Below, piece after piece: positions 1 to 7,544 of a DNA stretch of 46,238 bases (its first letter is position 1; each line of letters begins with the position of its first letter). Origin of the DNA: Erythrobacter ramosus (GTDB lineage Bacteria > Pseudomonadota > Alphaproteobacteria > Sphingomonadales > Sphingomonadaceae). The notes beneath the pieces were generated by a model. The model saw only the letters and a list, made by a program, of their open reading frames with translations, did not search any database and had not been told where the DNA came from. A program made the translations under genes and the position numbers. Where the stretch lies: contig NZ_WTYB01000005.1 in NCBI RefSeq assembly GCF_009828055.1, positions 1-46,238 of the forward strand, in the 5' to 3' direction.

Positions 1-76
1 GATTCCTCGCCATCCCATTCCTCCTTCATGACCTATTCTAAAATAGAAATTGGGCCACTCAGAAGGGGGCAGATCA
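1..76 (-). mobile_element. Insertion-sequence end, element continues left of the window
   Basis: These 76 bases are the exact reverse complement of 46162-46237. Read on the minus strand the end begins TGATCTGCCCCC, and about 60 bases in there is a strong Shine-Dalgarno (GGAGG) followed by ATG GCG AGG AAT, which looks like the first codons of a transposase reading out of the window (protein start MARN). TG...CA termini and this layout fit an insertion sequence. The opening residues recall IS1595-family transposases, but four residues cannot fix the family. The end abuts the truncated gene at 77. Confidence 0.75.
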
Positions 77-568
77 GTTCGCTGCGTCCGAGACGATGCT
101 CGCCTCAAACGGATTGGAGACGCTGCCGAGACCTATTTAATGCGAGCGTTTAAGCATGCAGGGCTTCGGCCGCTTCATATAGCGCTTTGGTCGGATGCGG
201 CAGGATATGACATCAAGCTTCCGGGGCCCCCTATCGATAGAATAGAAGTGAAGGCTGCTAGTGCGGCAACACGCGGAAGTTTCAGATTGACGCGCAATGA
301 ATTTGAAAAATGCAAGCTTTTTCGAGAGGAATGGCGAGTCATACAGGTAGTATTTTCGAACTCTGCATTTATCGACGAGATAATTACTAATGATCATGTG
401 CTGGCAGTGTATGAAATCAGCAATGAGGTCATAGTTGATCTCGCACCGGCAGATTCTGCTGGCTTTAAATGGACCGAGGCAGCTCAATTCAAACCACCTG
501 CCGATGCGTGGCGTCCATTCGTGATCGCACCAGATCCGACGTTTTCGGCCCGAGGTTTTGGTGGATGA
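77..568 (+). pseudogene. DUF3883 nuclease-like protein, 5' end removed by the IS
   Basis: The reading frame is open from inside the IS end through 568, and family-like sequence starts right after the IS boundary, so the native start is lost. The opening RIGDAAETYLMRAF resembles the helix that opens DUF3883 domains. It is followed by AGYDIKLPG and then RIEVKAA, the D...ExK arrangement of PD-(D/E)XK nucleases, and by LTRNEFEKC and a strand-like WRVIQVVFS. DUF3883 domains are common in restriction and other phage-defence proteins, usually as the C-terminal part of a larger protein, which fits a decapitated remnant. Base composition is clearly more A/T-rich than the chromosome to the right. A short internal ATG near 139 would not keep the domain intact. 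The family call is by motif reading only; the loss of function is an inference from the truncation. Confidence 0.6.
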
Positions 569-1160
569 AGAGTTATTTTTCGGATGAAGCGCGGTCTTGG
601 TTACCCTAAGCCGCTCAAGATTTTTTTCGGCCTGTGGAAATGATCGACCACTTCCAATGTCATTAAGGTGCGTCGTTGTTGAACCAGGTGGTCAGCTGAC
701 GCACGAGCGACGTAAAAAAATTCCTTGAGCAGCGTGATCGCACCTAAACAGTTGATGGCACGGCGATCCCTCCTGGCTTCGAACCAGCAACCTACTGATG
801 CAAATAAGGGTCTGTAAGAGATTGCTTGAAGCCTCGCGACACCATTGAGACCCAAGGTAAGCGGTGTTGTCATGGCACTCTGGCGGTATGCATGAACTCG
901 CGAACGCACGAAGCAGGGTGATCAATGATAATGTAGGTCAGATTACGATTCACGCGAACGGTCGTGCCACCGTGAAATCTGTCAATCATTGAAAATGTCT
1001 GATGTCTTAGGGCTGGAAGCTGGGGTCTACTGATTGAGAGAAGGGAATGATGAAGAAGGCCCTTTTCAAACCGATAGCACCCAAAGACGGAATCTGGTGC
1101 CCCTATGGGACCCAAGCGGAAGATATCAGAGGTACTCGTTGCGTTAAGTAACTGAAAATA
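569..1160. other. Gene-free stretch, probable island remnant
   Basis: About 590 bases with no convincing gene. Short open frames on the minus strand (601-909 and 870-1115) have no recognisable family, no good ribosome-binding site and overlap each other. The composition is A/T-rich like the DUF3883 fragment beside it. Nothing else was recognised here. Confidence 0.5.
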
Positions 1161-1206
1161 TGGTGCCGGCTACAGGATTCGAACCCGTGGCCCCCTGATT
1201 ACAAAC
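1161..1206 (-). repeat. Partial copy of the tRNA-Thr 3' end (attachment-site-like)
   Basis: The 46 bases match the 3' part of the intact tRNA-Thr at 1311-1386 (CCA end, T arm, variable region and into the anticodon stem) with three differences: one next to the T stem and two in the T arm. The match stops abruptly inside the anticodon arm and no 5' half follows. This is the usual footprint of a site-specific integrative element that uses a tRNA 3' end as its attachment site. It lies on the side of the foreign-looking DNA. Confidence 0.65.
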
Positions 1207-1310
1207 CCCGTCCGATTTTCTTAATCTGGGACTCAGCCGATTCTCTGATGCCCCGTTGGGACCCCAACGTGAGATAGAGTGGCATGGGTTTAGTATAAGT
1301 CATTGGAAAA

Positions 1311-1386
<76 letters not shown>

Positions 1387-1408
1387 TGACCGTGAGCGCG
1401 CCTTAATC

Positions 1409-2293
1409 TCACAACGCACCGAAAGTCCAGCCTTCGGTGCGCGCGATGTCGGGGGTGAGGGTGGGTGGGTGCCATAGATCGCGCTCTCCATGTACGCGCC
1501 GCAGCCAGGCGGCGGTCAGCAGTGCGTCGGAGGAGTGGTCGTCGATTGCGCCTGTCCCTTGCACCGGCGGCGAGCCGAGCGCGTCCAGTGCGTTGTTGAG
1601 GGCCTCATAGCTTCTGATCTTGGTCGCCGATCCCGTTATGCCGCCCAGCCGCGCGGCCATCGAGGTGTAGATCTCGGTCACGACTGAGCCTTCCTGCGGC
1701 AGTGGATCGACCGGCCAGACTGGTACTTTCCCGACCAGTCGATGGAGCATCCGCATCCCCGTTAGGCTCGATTTGCCGACTTGGGCTGCGCCGACGAGGT
1801 TGAAATTGCTCACCGGTCGCACGCCCTGCTGGCGCTGCGCGGCCTCGGCTACGCGGAAGCGGCCTTCGCGGGTGGCTGCGCCGGGGAGGAGGAAGCGGTC
1901 GCCTGTCGATCCCGCGCCGTGGCGGAAATAGCGCGAGGCCTCGGGATGGGTCACAAATCCGCCCGCTTCAAGGTGCTGATAACCTGCACATAACCCATCG
2001 ATAAGCGCCCATAACCCGCGCGCATCGGCAGGCGAAGCGTCCCAATCGGGGAAGAACGCGCCAGCATCGGCAAAGGGCAGCGAAATGCCGAGGTCGAGAC
2101 CGACCAGCGTTGCGCCCGGCAGATCGTGTAGCAGTGCCAGCACCTCGCTCCGCGCCCAGCCTTTGGGATCGGGCGGGGGGAGCAGCACTGGCGCGCCGCC
2201 CTCTGCCAGCGCCACCGCCACCGCGATGCCTTTCTGGCGCGGCCCCTTGGCACCCGACCAGTCGACGGCAAGGAAGTGGCTGAAGCGAGTCAT
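1409..2293 (-). CDS. DWSG-motif hypothetical protein (RNase H-like fold, DUF429-like)
   Basis: 294 residues. The N-terminus FLAVDWSGAKGP, with an Asp at the end of a predicted first strand, and the later acidic cluster GAIDDHSSDALLTAAW fit the retroviral-integrase/RNase H-like superfamily that includes DUF429. A second acidic strand, LVGLDLGISLPF, follows the pattern. No signal peptide or membrane segment is visible. The start codon overlaps the rarA stop by four bases (ATGA), so the two are co-transcribed, which hints at a role in nucleic-acid metabolism. The 3' end is 23 bp before the 5' end of the tRNA-Thr gene on the same strand. The catalytic assignment is a guess from fold-like motifs; no activity can be read from the sequence. 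Confidence 0.7.
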   Translation of the reverse strand: MTRFSHFLAVDWSGAKGPRQKGIAVAVALAEGGAPVLLPPPDPKGWARSEVLALLHDLPGATLVGLDLGISLPFADAGAFFPDWDASPADARGLWALIDGLCAGYQHLEAGGFVTHPEASRYFRHGAGSTGDRFLLPGAATREGRFRVAEAAQRQQGVRPVSNFNLVGAAQVGKSSLTGMRMLHRLVGKVPVWPVDPLPQEGSVVTEIYTSMAARLGGITGSATKIRSYEALNNALDALGSPPVQGTGAIDDHSSDALLTAAWLRRVHGERDLWHPPTLTPDIARTEGWTFGAL

Positions 2294-3603
2294 CCCCGCT
2301 CGGCTCTGAGCTTGTCCCAGTAGTCGAGCCGTTTCTTCACCTCGCGCTCGAACCCGCGTGCCACGGGGGTGTAGAACTGCTCCGGCGCCATCTCCTCCGG
2401 CCAGTAATTGTCGCCCGAAAAGCCCTCGGGCGTGTCGTGGTCATAGGTGTAGCCTTTGCCGTAGCCGAGGCTTTCCATTAGCCCTGTCGCCGGGTTGACG
2501 ATGTTCATCGGCGGCATGAGGCTGCCGGTCTCTTTCGCGCTTTTCCACGCCGCCTTTTGCGCGAGATAGACGGCGTTGGATTTGGGCGCGGTTGCCAGAT
2601 AGAGGCACGCCTGCGCCAGCGCCAATTCACCCTCGGGTGAGCCGAGGAAGCGGTAGGCTTCCATCGCGGCCATGCATTGTGTCAGGGCGTGGGGATCGGC
2701 GAGGCCGATGTCCTCCACCGCCATCCGCACCAGCCTGCGGGCGAGGAACAGCGGCTCTTCGCCAGCGGTCAGCATCCGCGCGAGGTAGTACAGCGCCGCC
2801 TGCGGATCAGACCCGCGCACGGCTTTGTGCAAGGCGCTGATGAGGTTAAAATGCCCGTCGCGGTCCTTGTCATACACCGCCACGCGGCGTTGCAGGAAGC
2901 TGCCGAGCGCTGCGGGATCAAGCGGTTCAGGAAGGCACGCCGCATACAAAGTCTCGGCCTGACCCAGCAGGAACCGCCCGTCGCCATCGGCCTGCGCAAT
3001 GAGCGCGGTGCGCGCTTCGGGGGTGACGGGGAGGGAGCCTTCCAAGTCCTCCGCCTTTTCGAGCAGCGCCGCCAGCGCGGCTTCGTCCAGCCGGTTCAGC
3101 ACCAGCACCTGCGCGCGGCTCAGCAGCGCGGCGTTGAGGGCGAAGCTCGGGTTCTCGGTCGTCGCGCCGACCAGCGTCACCACCCCGCGCTCGACATAGG
3201 GGAGGAAACCATCCTGCTGCGCGCGGTTGAAGCGGTGGATCTCGTCCACGAACAACAGCGTCTTGCGCCCCGCACCCGCCATCTTCTCGGCCTCGGCAAA
3301 GGCTTTCTTCAAATCTGCCACGCCCGAGAACACCGCGCTGATCGCGACATAGCGCATCCCCACGGCATCGGCGAGCAGGCGGGCAATGCTGGTCTTGCCA
3401 GTGCCGGGCGGCCCCCACAGGATCATGCTGGCGAGCTTGCCCGCCGCCACCATCCGCCCGATCGCGCCTTCGGGGCCAGTCAGGTGCTCCTGCCCGACCA
3501 CGTCGCCCAGCGAGGATGGACGCAGCCGGTCAGGCAGCGGCGCGTCACCTGCGGGCGCGGCAGACGGGGGCGGGGATGCATCTTGTCCGAACAGATCAGT
3601 CAT
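2290..3603 (-). CDS. rarA: Replication-associated recombination protein A (MgsA/RarA AAA+ ATPase)
   Basis: 437 residues, the usual length for the family. The N-terminal segment PLPDRLRPSSLGDVVGQEHL is typical of clamp-loader-like AAA+ proteins. Walker A is GPPGTGKTS, Walker B is LFVDEIHRFN and sensor 1 is VGATTENPSF. The C-terminal half carries the tetramerisation domain (SALHKAVRGSDPQAALYYLARM and PPMNIVNPATGLMESLGYGKGY regions). RarA acts at stalled replication forks and at ssDNA ends. It is first in a two-gene unit with the DWSG protein, whose start overlaps its stop. The divergent neighbour is a PadR regulator, with about 115 bp between the starts. Confidence 0.95.
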   Translation of the reverse strand: MTDLFGQDASPPPSAAPAGDAPLPDRLRPSSLGDVVGQEHLTGPEGAIGRMVAAGKLASMILWGPPGTGKTSIARLLADAVGMRYVAISAVFSGVADLKKAFAEAEKMAGAGRKTLLFVDEIHRFNRAQQDGFLPYVERGVVTLVGATTENPSFALNAALLSRAQVLVLNRLDEAALAALLEKAEDLEGSLPVTPEARTALIAQADGDGRFLLGQAETLYAACLPEPLDPAALGSFLQRRVAVYDKDRDGHFNLISALHKAVRGSDPQAALYYLARMLTAGEEPLFLARRLVRMAVEDIGLADPHALTQCMAAMEAYRFLGSPEGELALAQACLYLATAPKSNAVYLAQKAAWKSAKETGSLMPPMNIVNPATGLMESLGYGKGYTYDHDTPEGFSGDNYWPEEMAPEQFYTPVARGFEREVKKRLDYWDKLRAERG

Positions 3604-3675
3604 TCATCGGGCGTGATAGGCCTGTCGGCGGAAAAGTGAAATCTCCTCAGGCGCACGCCTTGCAAAGATAGGTCT

Positions 3676-3687
3676 AAGATATATCTT
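3676..3687. promoter_or_regulatory. Palindrome upstream of the PadR gene (possible operator)
   Basis: AAGATATATCTT is a perfect 12-bp palindrome, A/T-rich in a G/C-rich background, 31 bp before the PadR start codon. PadR regulators bind A/T-rich inverted repeats that often overlap their own promoter, so autoregulation is the simplest reading. No binding evidence is available. Confidence 0.45.
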
Positions 3688-3718
3688 GGATACATCGAAA
3701 CGCACAAAGGAGCGTGAC

Positions 3719-4363
3719 ATGACGTGGAACAAATATGGTCGCGGCAATGGCTGGGACAAGCTCGGTGAAGCAATCGCGATGATGGCGATGAACGGCAATG
3801 CCAACATGGGCGGCCCGGCTTTCAAGGCGCGGTGGCGCTGGGACAGCGAGAGCGAAGGCGACCGTGACGGCGAAGGCGAAGAGCGCGGCCGCCGTCAGCG
3901 CCGCGGGCGGATGTTCGGCACCGGCGAATTGCGGCTCGCGCTGCTGGCACTGATCGCCGAAAACCCCTCGCACGGTTATGAACTGATCAAGGGCATCGAA
4001 GAGATGACCGGCGGCGCCTATGCCCCGAGCCCGGGCGCGGTCTATCCGACGCTGCAACTGCTCGAGGATGAAGGCGCCATTGCCGAGGCCGACGCCGAAG
4101 GCTCGAAAAAGCCTTACGCGGTCACTGCGCAGGGCGAGGCCGAGCTGGAGGAACGCAAGGTCGAAGTCGCCGAACTGCTGCGCCGCCTCGGTCGTCACGG
4201 GGAGCGCACCAGCACGGTCCGCTCGCACGATGTGTTCCGGGCGATGGGCAACCTCGGCTCGGTGCTCAAGAACCGCGCCAAGGCGGGCAAGCTTGACGAG
4301 GCCACCATCAACGAAATCGTCGACATGATCGACGAGATGGCCAAGCGCATCGAACGCCTGTGA
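3719..4363 (+). CDS. PadR family transcriptional regulator
   Basis: 214 residues from the ATG at 3719, chosen because AAAGGAG lies just upstream; a longer frame from 3686 has no ribosome-binding site and would run over the palindrome. The N-terminal ~70 residues are a variable, charged and Gly-rich tail. The PadR winged helix follows: FGTGELRLALLALIAENPSHGYELIKGIEE, then the wing SPGAVYPTLQLLEDEGAI and PYAVTAQGEAELEERK. The C-terminal part (KLDEATINEIVDMIDEMAKR) is a dimerisation helix as in longer PadR proteins. The extended N-terminus resembles the subgroup found with membrane-stress or efflux genes. The likely target is the membrane protein at 4449 and its own promoter. Confidence 0.9.
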   Translation: MTWNKYGRGNGWDKLGEAIAMMAMNGNANMGGPAFKARWRWDSESEGDRDGEGEERGRRQRRGRMFGTGELRLALLALIAENPSHGYELIKGIEEMTGGAYAPSPGAVYPTLQLLEDEGAIAEADAEGSKKPYAVTAQGEAELEERKVEVAELLRRLGRHGERTSTVRSHDVFRAMGNLGSVLKNRAKAGKLDEATINEIVDMIDEMAKRIERL

Positions 4364-4408
4364 GCTTGCGCAGCCGCGATTGCGATTAATGTAAGTTAGG
4401 AATACACT

Positions 4409-4440
4409 CTCCCCCGACCGGGTCGCGCCGGACGGGGGAG
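4409..4440 (+). promoter_or_regulatory. Hairpin that includes the ribosome-binding site of the next gene
   Basis: CTCCCCCGACCGG and CCGGACGGGGGAG form a 13-bp stem with one mismatch around a 6-base loop. The GGGGGAG arm is also the Shine-Dalgarno region of the gene starting at 4449. It could terminate the padR transcript or, because there is no U tract, control translation of the following gene by masking its ribosome-binding site. Confidence 0.5.
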
Positions 4441-4448
4441 GGGCACCC

Positions 4449-4883
4449 ATGAACGATACGACACTCGGCGCGGCCAAGGCGCCGTGGCACCTGTGGTTCA
4501 TTGGCGGGCTGTCGCTGCTGTTCAATGCGATGGGTGTGATGAGCTACACCATGACCAAGCTCGACATGCTCGCCGAAGCCGGCATGACGGCGGATCAGAT
4601 CGCTTTCATGGACGCCTATCCCGCCTGGGCCAGCGCGTTCTGGGCGCTTGGCGTGTGGGGGGCGTTTGCCGGATCGGTGCTGTTACTGCTGCGGTCGCGC
4701 TTCGCGGTCCCGGCGATGGTGGTGGCGACGATTGGCCTCGTCGGGACGACGGTTTACAATTATGGCCTGATTGAAGTGCCCGCTGCGATGGAAGCGCCTG
4801 CGCTCGACATCGCGATCTGGGCGGTGACGCTTTCGCTGCTGCTTTACGTCCGGCGGATGGCGGCTGCCGGAGTGCTCAAGTAA
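4449..4883 (+). CDS. Small four-helix membrane protein
   Basis: 144 residues with four hydrophobic helices (about residues 13-36, 56-78, 82-104 and 115-136) and short polar loops, so it is an inner-membrane protein. GGLSLLFNAMGVMSYTMT and AYPAWASAFWALGVWGAFAGS are the most distinctive segments. I cannot tie it to a characterised family. The position 85 bp downstream of padR on the same strand suggests it is the PadR target. The hairpin at 4409-4440 overlaps its ribosome-binding site. The convergent neighbour begins only 12 bp after its stop. Confidence 0.75.
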   Translation: MNDTTLGAAKAPWHLWFIGGLSLLFNAMGVMSYTMTKLDMLAEAGMTADQIAFMDAYPAWASAFWALGVWGAFAGSVLLLLRSRFAVPAMVVATIGLVGTTVYNYGLIEVPAAMEAPALDIAIWAVTLSLLLYVRRMAAAGVLK

Positions 4884-4895
4884 CCCGCGCGCTGA

Positions 4896-6086
4896 TCAGG
4901 CGGCCCGCGCTGTCTGCGCCGCGCGGCGTTCCTCAACCAGCCGGACGTAAGTTTCGGCGACGACCTGATTGATCGCCTCCCAGCTATATTCGCAGGCCCG
5001 CGTCTCACCCGCCGCGCCGTGCGCGATCCGCAGTGCCGGATCGGTGCAATAGGGGGCGAGGGCGGCGGCAAAGGCGGCGGCATCGCTGTCCTTGGCACCG
5101 GACGGCGCGACAAGGCGGCCGGTGACGCCATCGGCAACCAGACTGGCACTGCCGGTAGCCCCAGCGGCAACCACGGGCAGCCCGCTTGCCATTGCTTCCA
5201 GCGTGACGTTGCCGAAAGTCTCGGTGACGCTGGGGTTAAAGAACACGTCCCCGCTGGCGAGCGCCTGACCCAAAGCCTCACCGGTCTTGAACCCGGCAAA
5301 GATCCCGCCGGGCAAGTTCGCCTCGAACCAGCCGCGTGCCGGGCCGTCGCCGATCACCAGCACCTTGTGCGGTGCGCCAGCGGCGCGCAGGCGGACGATG
5401 GTTTCGGCGAAAACGTCGAGGCCTTTCTCCATCACCAGCCGCCCGAGGAAGACGATGGCGACGTCATCGTCGGCAAGACCAAGACTGCGGCGCCATTCGG
5501 GATCGCGGCGGGCGGAGGAGAAGATCGTGCGGTCCACGCCTCGGCTCCACAGCCCGATGCGGGTGTGCATTCCCATCGCCAGCAATTCGTCGATCATCGA
5601 CTGCGACGGCGCCACCAGCGCATCGCAGCGATGGTAGAACCGCCGCAGACCCTTGACGATCAGCGGTTCGAGGAAAGCCATGTTGTAGTAGCGCGGATAG
5701 GTCTCGAACCGGGTGTGGACGCTGGCCAGCACCGGAATGCCATGCGCGCGCGCCCAGCGGAGCGCATTATGCGCGGCAGGATCGGGTGAGGACAGGTGGA
5801 CAATGTTCGGCCCGAACTCGGCAAGGTCACGCTTCACCTCAGCGCCCAGATGGGTCGGCATCCGGTATTCGCCGCGCCCCTTCACCGGCATCGGCACATT
5901 GGGCAGGCCGACCAGATCACCCGTCGCCGGGAAATCGGGATTGGCGACTTTGGGCGAATAGACGCGCACCTTCGCGCCCTTGGCCAGCAGCGAGCCGACC
6001 AGACGGTTCAGCGCCTGATTCGCCCCGTCGCGGGTGTAGTTGTAGTTGCCACTGAACAGGGCAATGCGAAGATCGGAAATGTCCAT
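4896..6086 (-). CDS. GT4-family glycosyltransferase
   Basis: 396 residues. A GT-B enzyme: the N-terminal Rossmann half starts RIALFSGNYNYTRDGANQAL, the acceptor-side loop of GT4 mannosyl/glucosyltransferases, and includes VHLSSPDPAAHNAL and HTRFETYPRYY. The C-terminal half has VFLGRLVMEKGLD (nucleotide-sugar binding) and the EX7E retaining motif in VTETFGNVTLEAMASGLPVV. It resembles enzymes that transfer a sugar from a GDP- or UDP-donor to a membrane lipid, such as the SqdX/MgtA group. The donor and acceptor cannot be read from sequence. It stands alone on the minus strand, convergent with 4449 and divergent from serC. Confidence 0.9.
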   Translation of the reverse strand: MDISDLRIALFSGNYNYTRDGANQALNRLVGSLLAKGAKVRVYSPKVANPDFPATGDLVGLPNVPMPVKGRGEYRMPTHLGAEVKRDLAEFGPNIVHLSSPDPAAHNALRWARAHGIPVLASVHTRFETYPRYYNMAFLEPLIVKGLRRFYHRCDALVAPSQSMIDELLAMGMHTRIGLWSRGVDRTIFSSARRDPEWRRSLGLADDDVAIVFLGRLVMEKGLDVFAETIVRLRAAGAPHKVLVIGDGPARGWFEANLPGGIFAGFKTGEALGQALASGDVFFNPSVTETFGNVTLEAMASGLPVVAAGATGSASLVADGVTGRLVAPSGAKDSDAAAFAAALAPYCTDPALRIAHGAAGETRACEYSWEAINQVVAETYVRLVEERRAAQTARAA

Positions 6087-6180
6087 GGAAAGGCCTGATT
6101 AGTAACATTTGCAGCGCTTGGCGAGGGGCTATCCCCGTGCCTGTATCCGCATTGGATGATTCATTCATTGACTTGTCACA

Positions 6181-6251
6181 GCCCGCCTCTAAAGCCGCCC
6201 ACGGGCCACGCGGTCCCAACGCCGCGCGAGCTCTCTGCAAGGAGAGAATAC
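6181..6251 (+). promoter_or_regulatory. Structured serC leader (candidate serC RNA motif)
   Basis: The 70 bases before the serC start can fold into three successive helices: GCCCG 6181-6185 with CGGGC 6202-6206, CGCGG 6209-6213 with CCGCG 6222-6226, and CTCTC 6231-6235 with GAGAG 6242-6246. The last helix contains the Shine-Dalgarno AGGAGAG. A conserved serC RNA motif is known from alphaproteobacterial serC-serA leaders and this is the right place and architecture. I cannot run a covariance model, so the match to that family is unproven. Occlusion of the ribosome-binding site would give translational control. Confidence 0.45.
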
Positions 6252-7430
6252 ATGACTGAGTATGCACGCGGGCTCGCACACGAGCCGACGCTTAAGCCTG
6301 AACGCCCCTTCTTTTCTTCGGGCCCCACGGCGAAATTCCCCGGCTGGTCGCTGGACACCCTCAAAACCGAAGTTCTCGGCCGGTCGCACCGTTCGGCGCT
6401 GGGCAAGGCGCGTCTGAAGTACGCGATTGACCTGAGCCGCGAACTGCTCGGCATCCCCGATGATTATCTGATCGGCATCATGCCCGCGTCCGACACTGGC
6501 GCGATTGAAGCCGCGATGTGGGCGATGCTCGATCCTGCGCGCCCGGTCACGGTCGCCGCGTGGGAGAGCTTTGGCAATATCTGGATCCAGGACGCGGTGA
6601 AGCAGCTCAAGTTGCCCAACCTGCAAGTCCTCACCGCCGATTATGGCGAGATCCCCGATCTCACCACCATCCCGCAGCGCAATGACGTGGTGTTCACCTG
6701 GAACGGCACGACCTCTGGCGCGATGATCCCGAACACCGACTGGTTGGAGCCAGGCCGCGAGGGCATCACCATCAACGACGCCACCAGCGCCATCTTCGCG
6801 CAGGAAATGGACTGGTCGAAGCTCGATGCGACGACCTATTCGTGGCAGAAGGTGATGGGTTCGGAAGCGCAGCACGGGATGCTGATCCTCAGCCCCAAGG
6901 CGGTTGCGCGCATTGAAAGCTACGATCCGCCGTGGCCGATGCCCAAGCTGTTCCGCATGAAGAAGGGCAACAAGATCAATCTCGGCATCTTCGCCGGGGA
7001 AACGATCAACACGCCTTCGATGCTGGCGACCGAAGATTACATCGCGGCGCTGGAATGGGCCAAGAGCATCGGTGGGCGCAAGGCGCTGGTCGAGCGGGCC
7101 AATGCCAACGCGAAGATCGTCAAGGACTGGATCGAGGCCACCCCGTGGCTGCGCAACATGGCGTCCGATCCGGCGAAGCAGACCAACACCGGCGTCTGCA
7201 TGGTGTTCCAGGGCGAATGGTACGACAGCCTCTCGGATGACGAAAAGGCCGCCGTGCCCAAGAAGATCGTCAAGCTGCTCGAAGAACGCAACGTCGGCTT
7301 CGATTTCAACGGCTACCGCGACGCGCCGCCGTCCTTGCGCATCTGGTGCGGTTCGACCGTCGAGCAGGAGGACCTGAAGCGCCTGCTGCCGTGGATCGAA
7401 TGGGCCTACGAGAAGGTCAAGAACGGCTGA
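6252..7430 (+). CDS. serC: Phosphoserine aminotransferase
   Basis: 392 residues from the ATG at 6252, which has AAGGAGAG upstream; the frame is open from 6156 but earlier starts would run through the structured leader. This PLP enzyme converts 3-phosphohydroxypyruvate plus glutamate to phosphoserine. PERPFFSSGPTAKFPGW and the phosphate-binding SDTGAIEAAMWAML fit the alphaproteobacterial SerC subgroup. NDATSAIFA carries the PLP Asp, and the Schiff-base Lys lies in TYSWQKVMGSEAQHGMLIL. The C-terminus includes WCGSTVEQEDLKRLLPWIEWAY. It is followed by serA, the preceding step of the same pathway, 114 bp downstream across a palindromic repeat. Confidence 0.95.
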   Translation: MTEYARGLAHEPTLKPERPFFSSGPTAKFPGWSLDTLKTEVLGRSHRSALGKARLKYAIDLSRELLGIPDDYLIGIMPASDTGAIEAAMWAMLDPARPVTVAAWESFGNIWIQDAVKQLKLPNLQVLTADYGEIPDLTTIPQRNDVVFTWNGTTSGAMIPNTDWLEPGREGITINDATSAIFAQEMDWSKLDATTYSWQKVMGSEAQHGMLILSPKAVARIESYDPPWPMPKLFRMKKGNKINLGIFAGETINTPSMLATEDYIAALEWAKSIGGRKALVERANANAKIVKDWIEATPWLRNMASDPAKQTNTGVCMVFQGEWYDSLSDDEKAAVPKKIVKLLEERNVGFDFNGYRDAPPSLRIWCGSTVEQEDLKRLLPWIEWAYEKVKNG

Positions 7431-7447
7431 TCCAGCCATGCCTGTGC

Positions 7448-7521
7448 GCCCCCGCGAAGGCGGGGGCCTCATGCCTCCACGCACTTAAATCACTGCCTGA
7501 GGTCCCCGCCTGCGCGGGGAC
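7448..7521. repeat. Inverted intergenic repeat between serC and serA
   Basis: Two 24-base arms at 7448-7471 and 7498-7521, each itself a GC-rich hairpin (CCCCGCGAAGGCGGGG type), are inverted copies with 21 of 24 positions matching. This looks like a dispersed extragenic palindrome. It may end or attenuate transcription between serC and serA, or protect the serC mRNA 3' end. Confidence 0.7.
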
Positions 7522-7544
7522 CCGCGGATGCCAAGGAATTCCCC

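Noticed and set aside
601..1115. Two minus-strand small frames near the left edge
   Set aside because: Overlapping, no ribosome-binding site and no family signal.
1161..1240. A second tRNA gene
   Set aside because: Only the 3' half is present; no acceptor 5' strand or D arm follows, so it cannot fold as a tRNA.
5019..5789. 256-codon plus-strand frame
   Set aside because: Antisense shadow of the glycosyltransferase; no family features.
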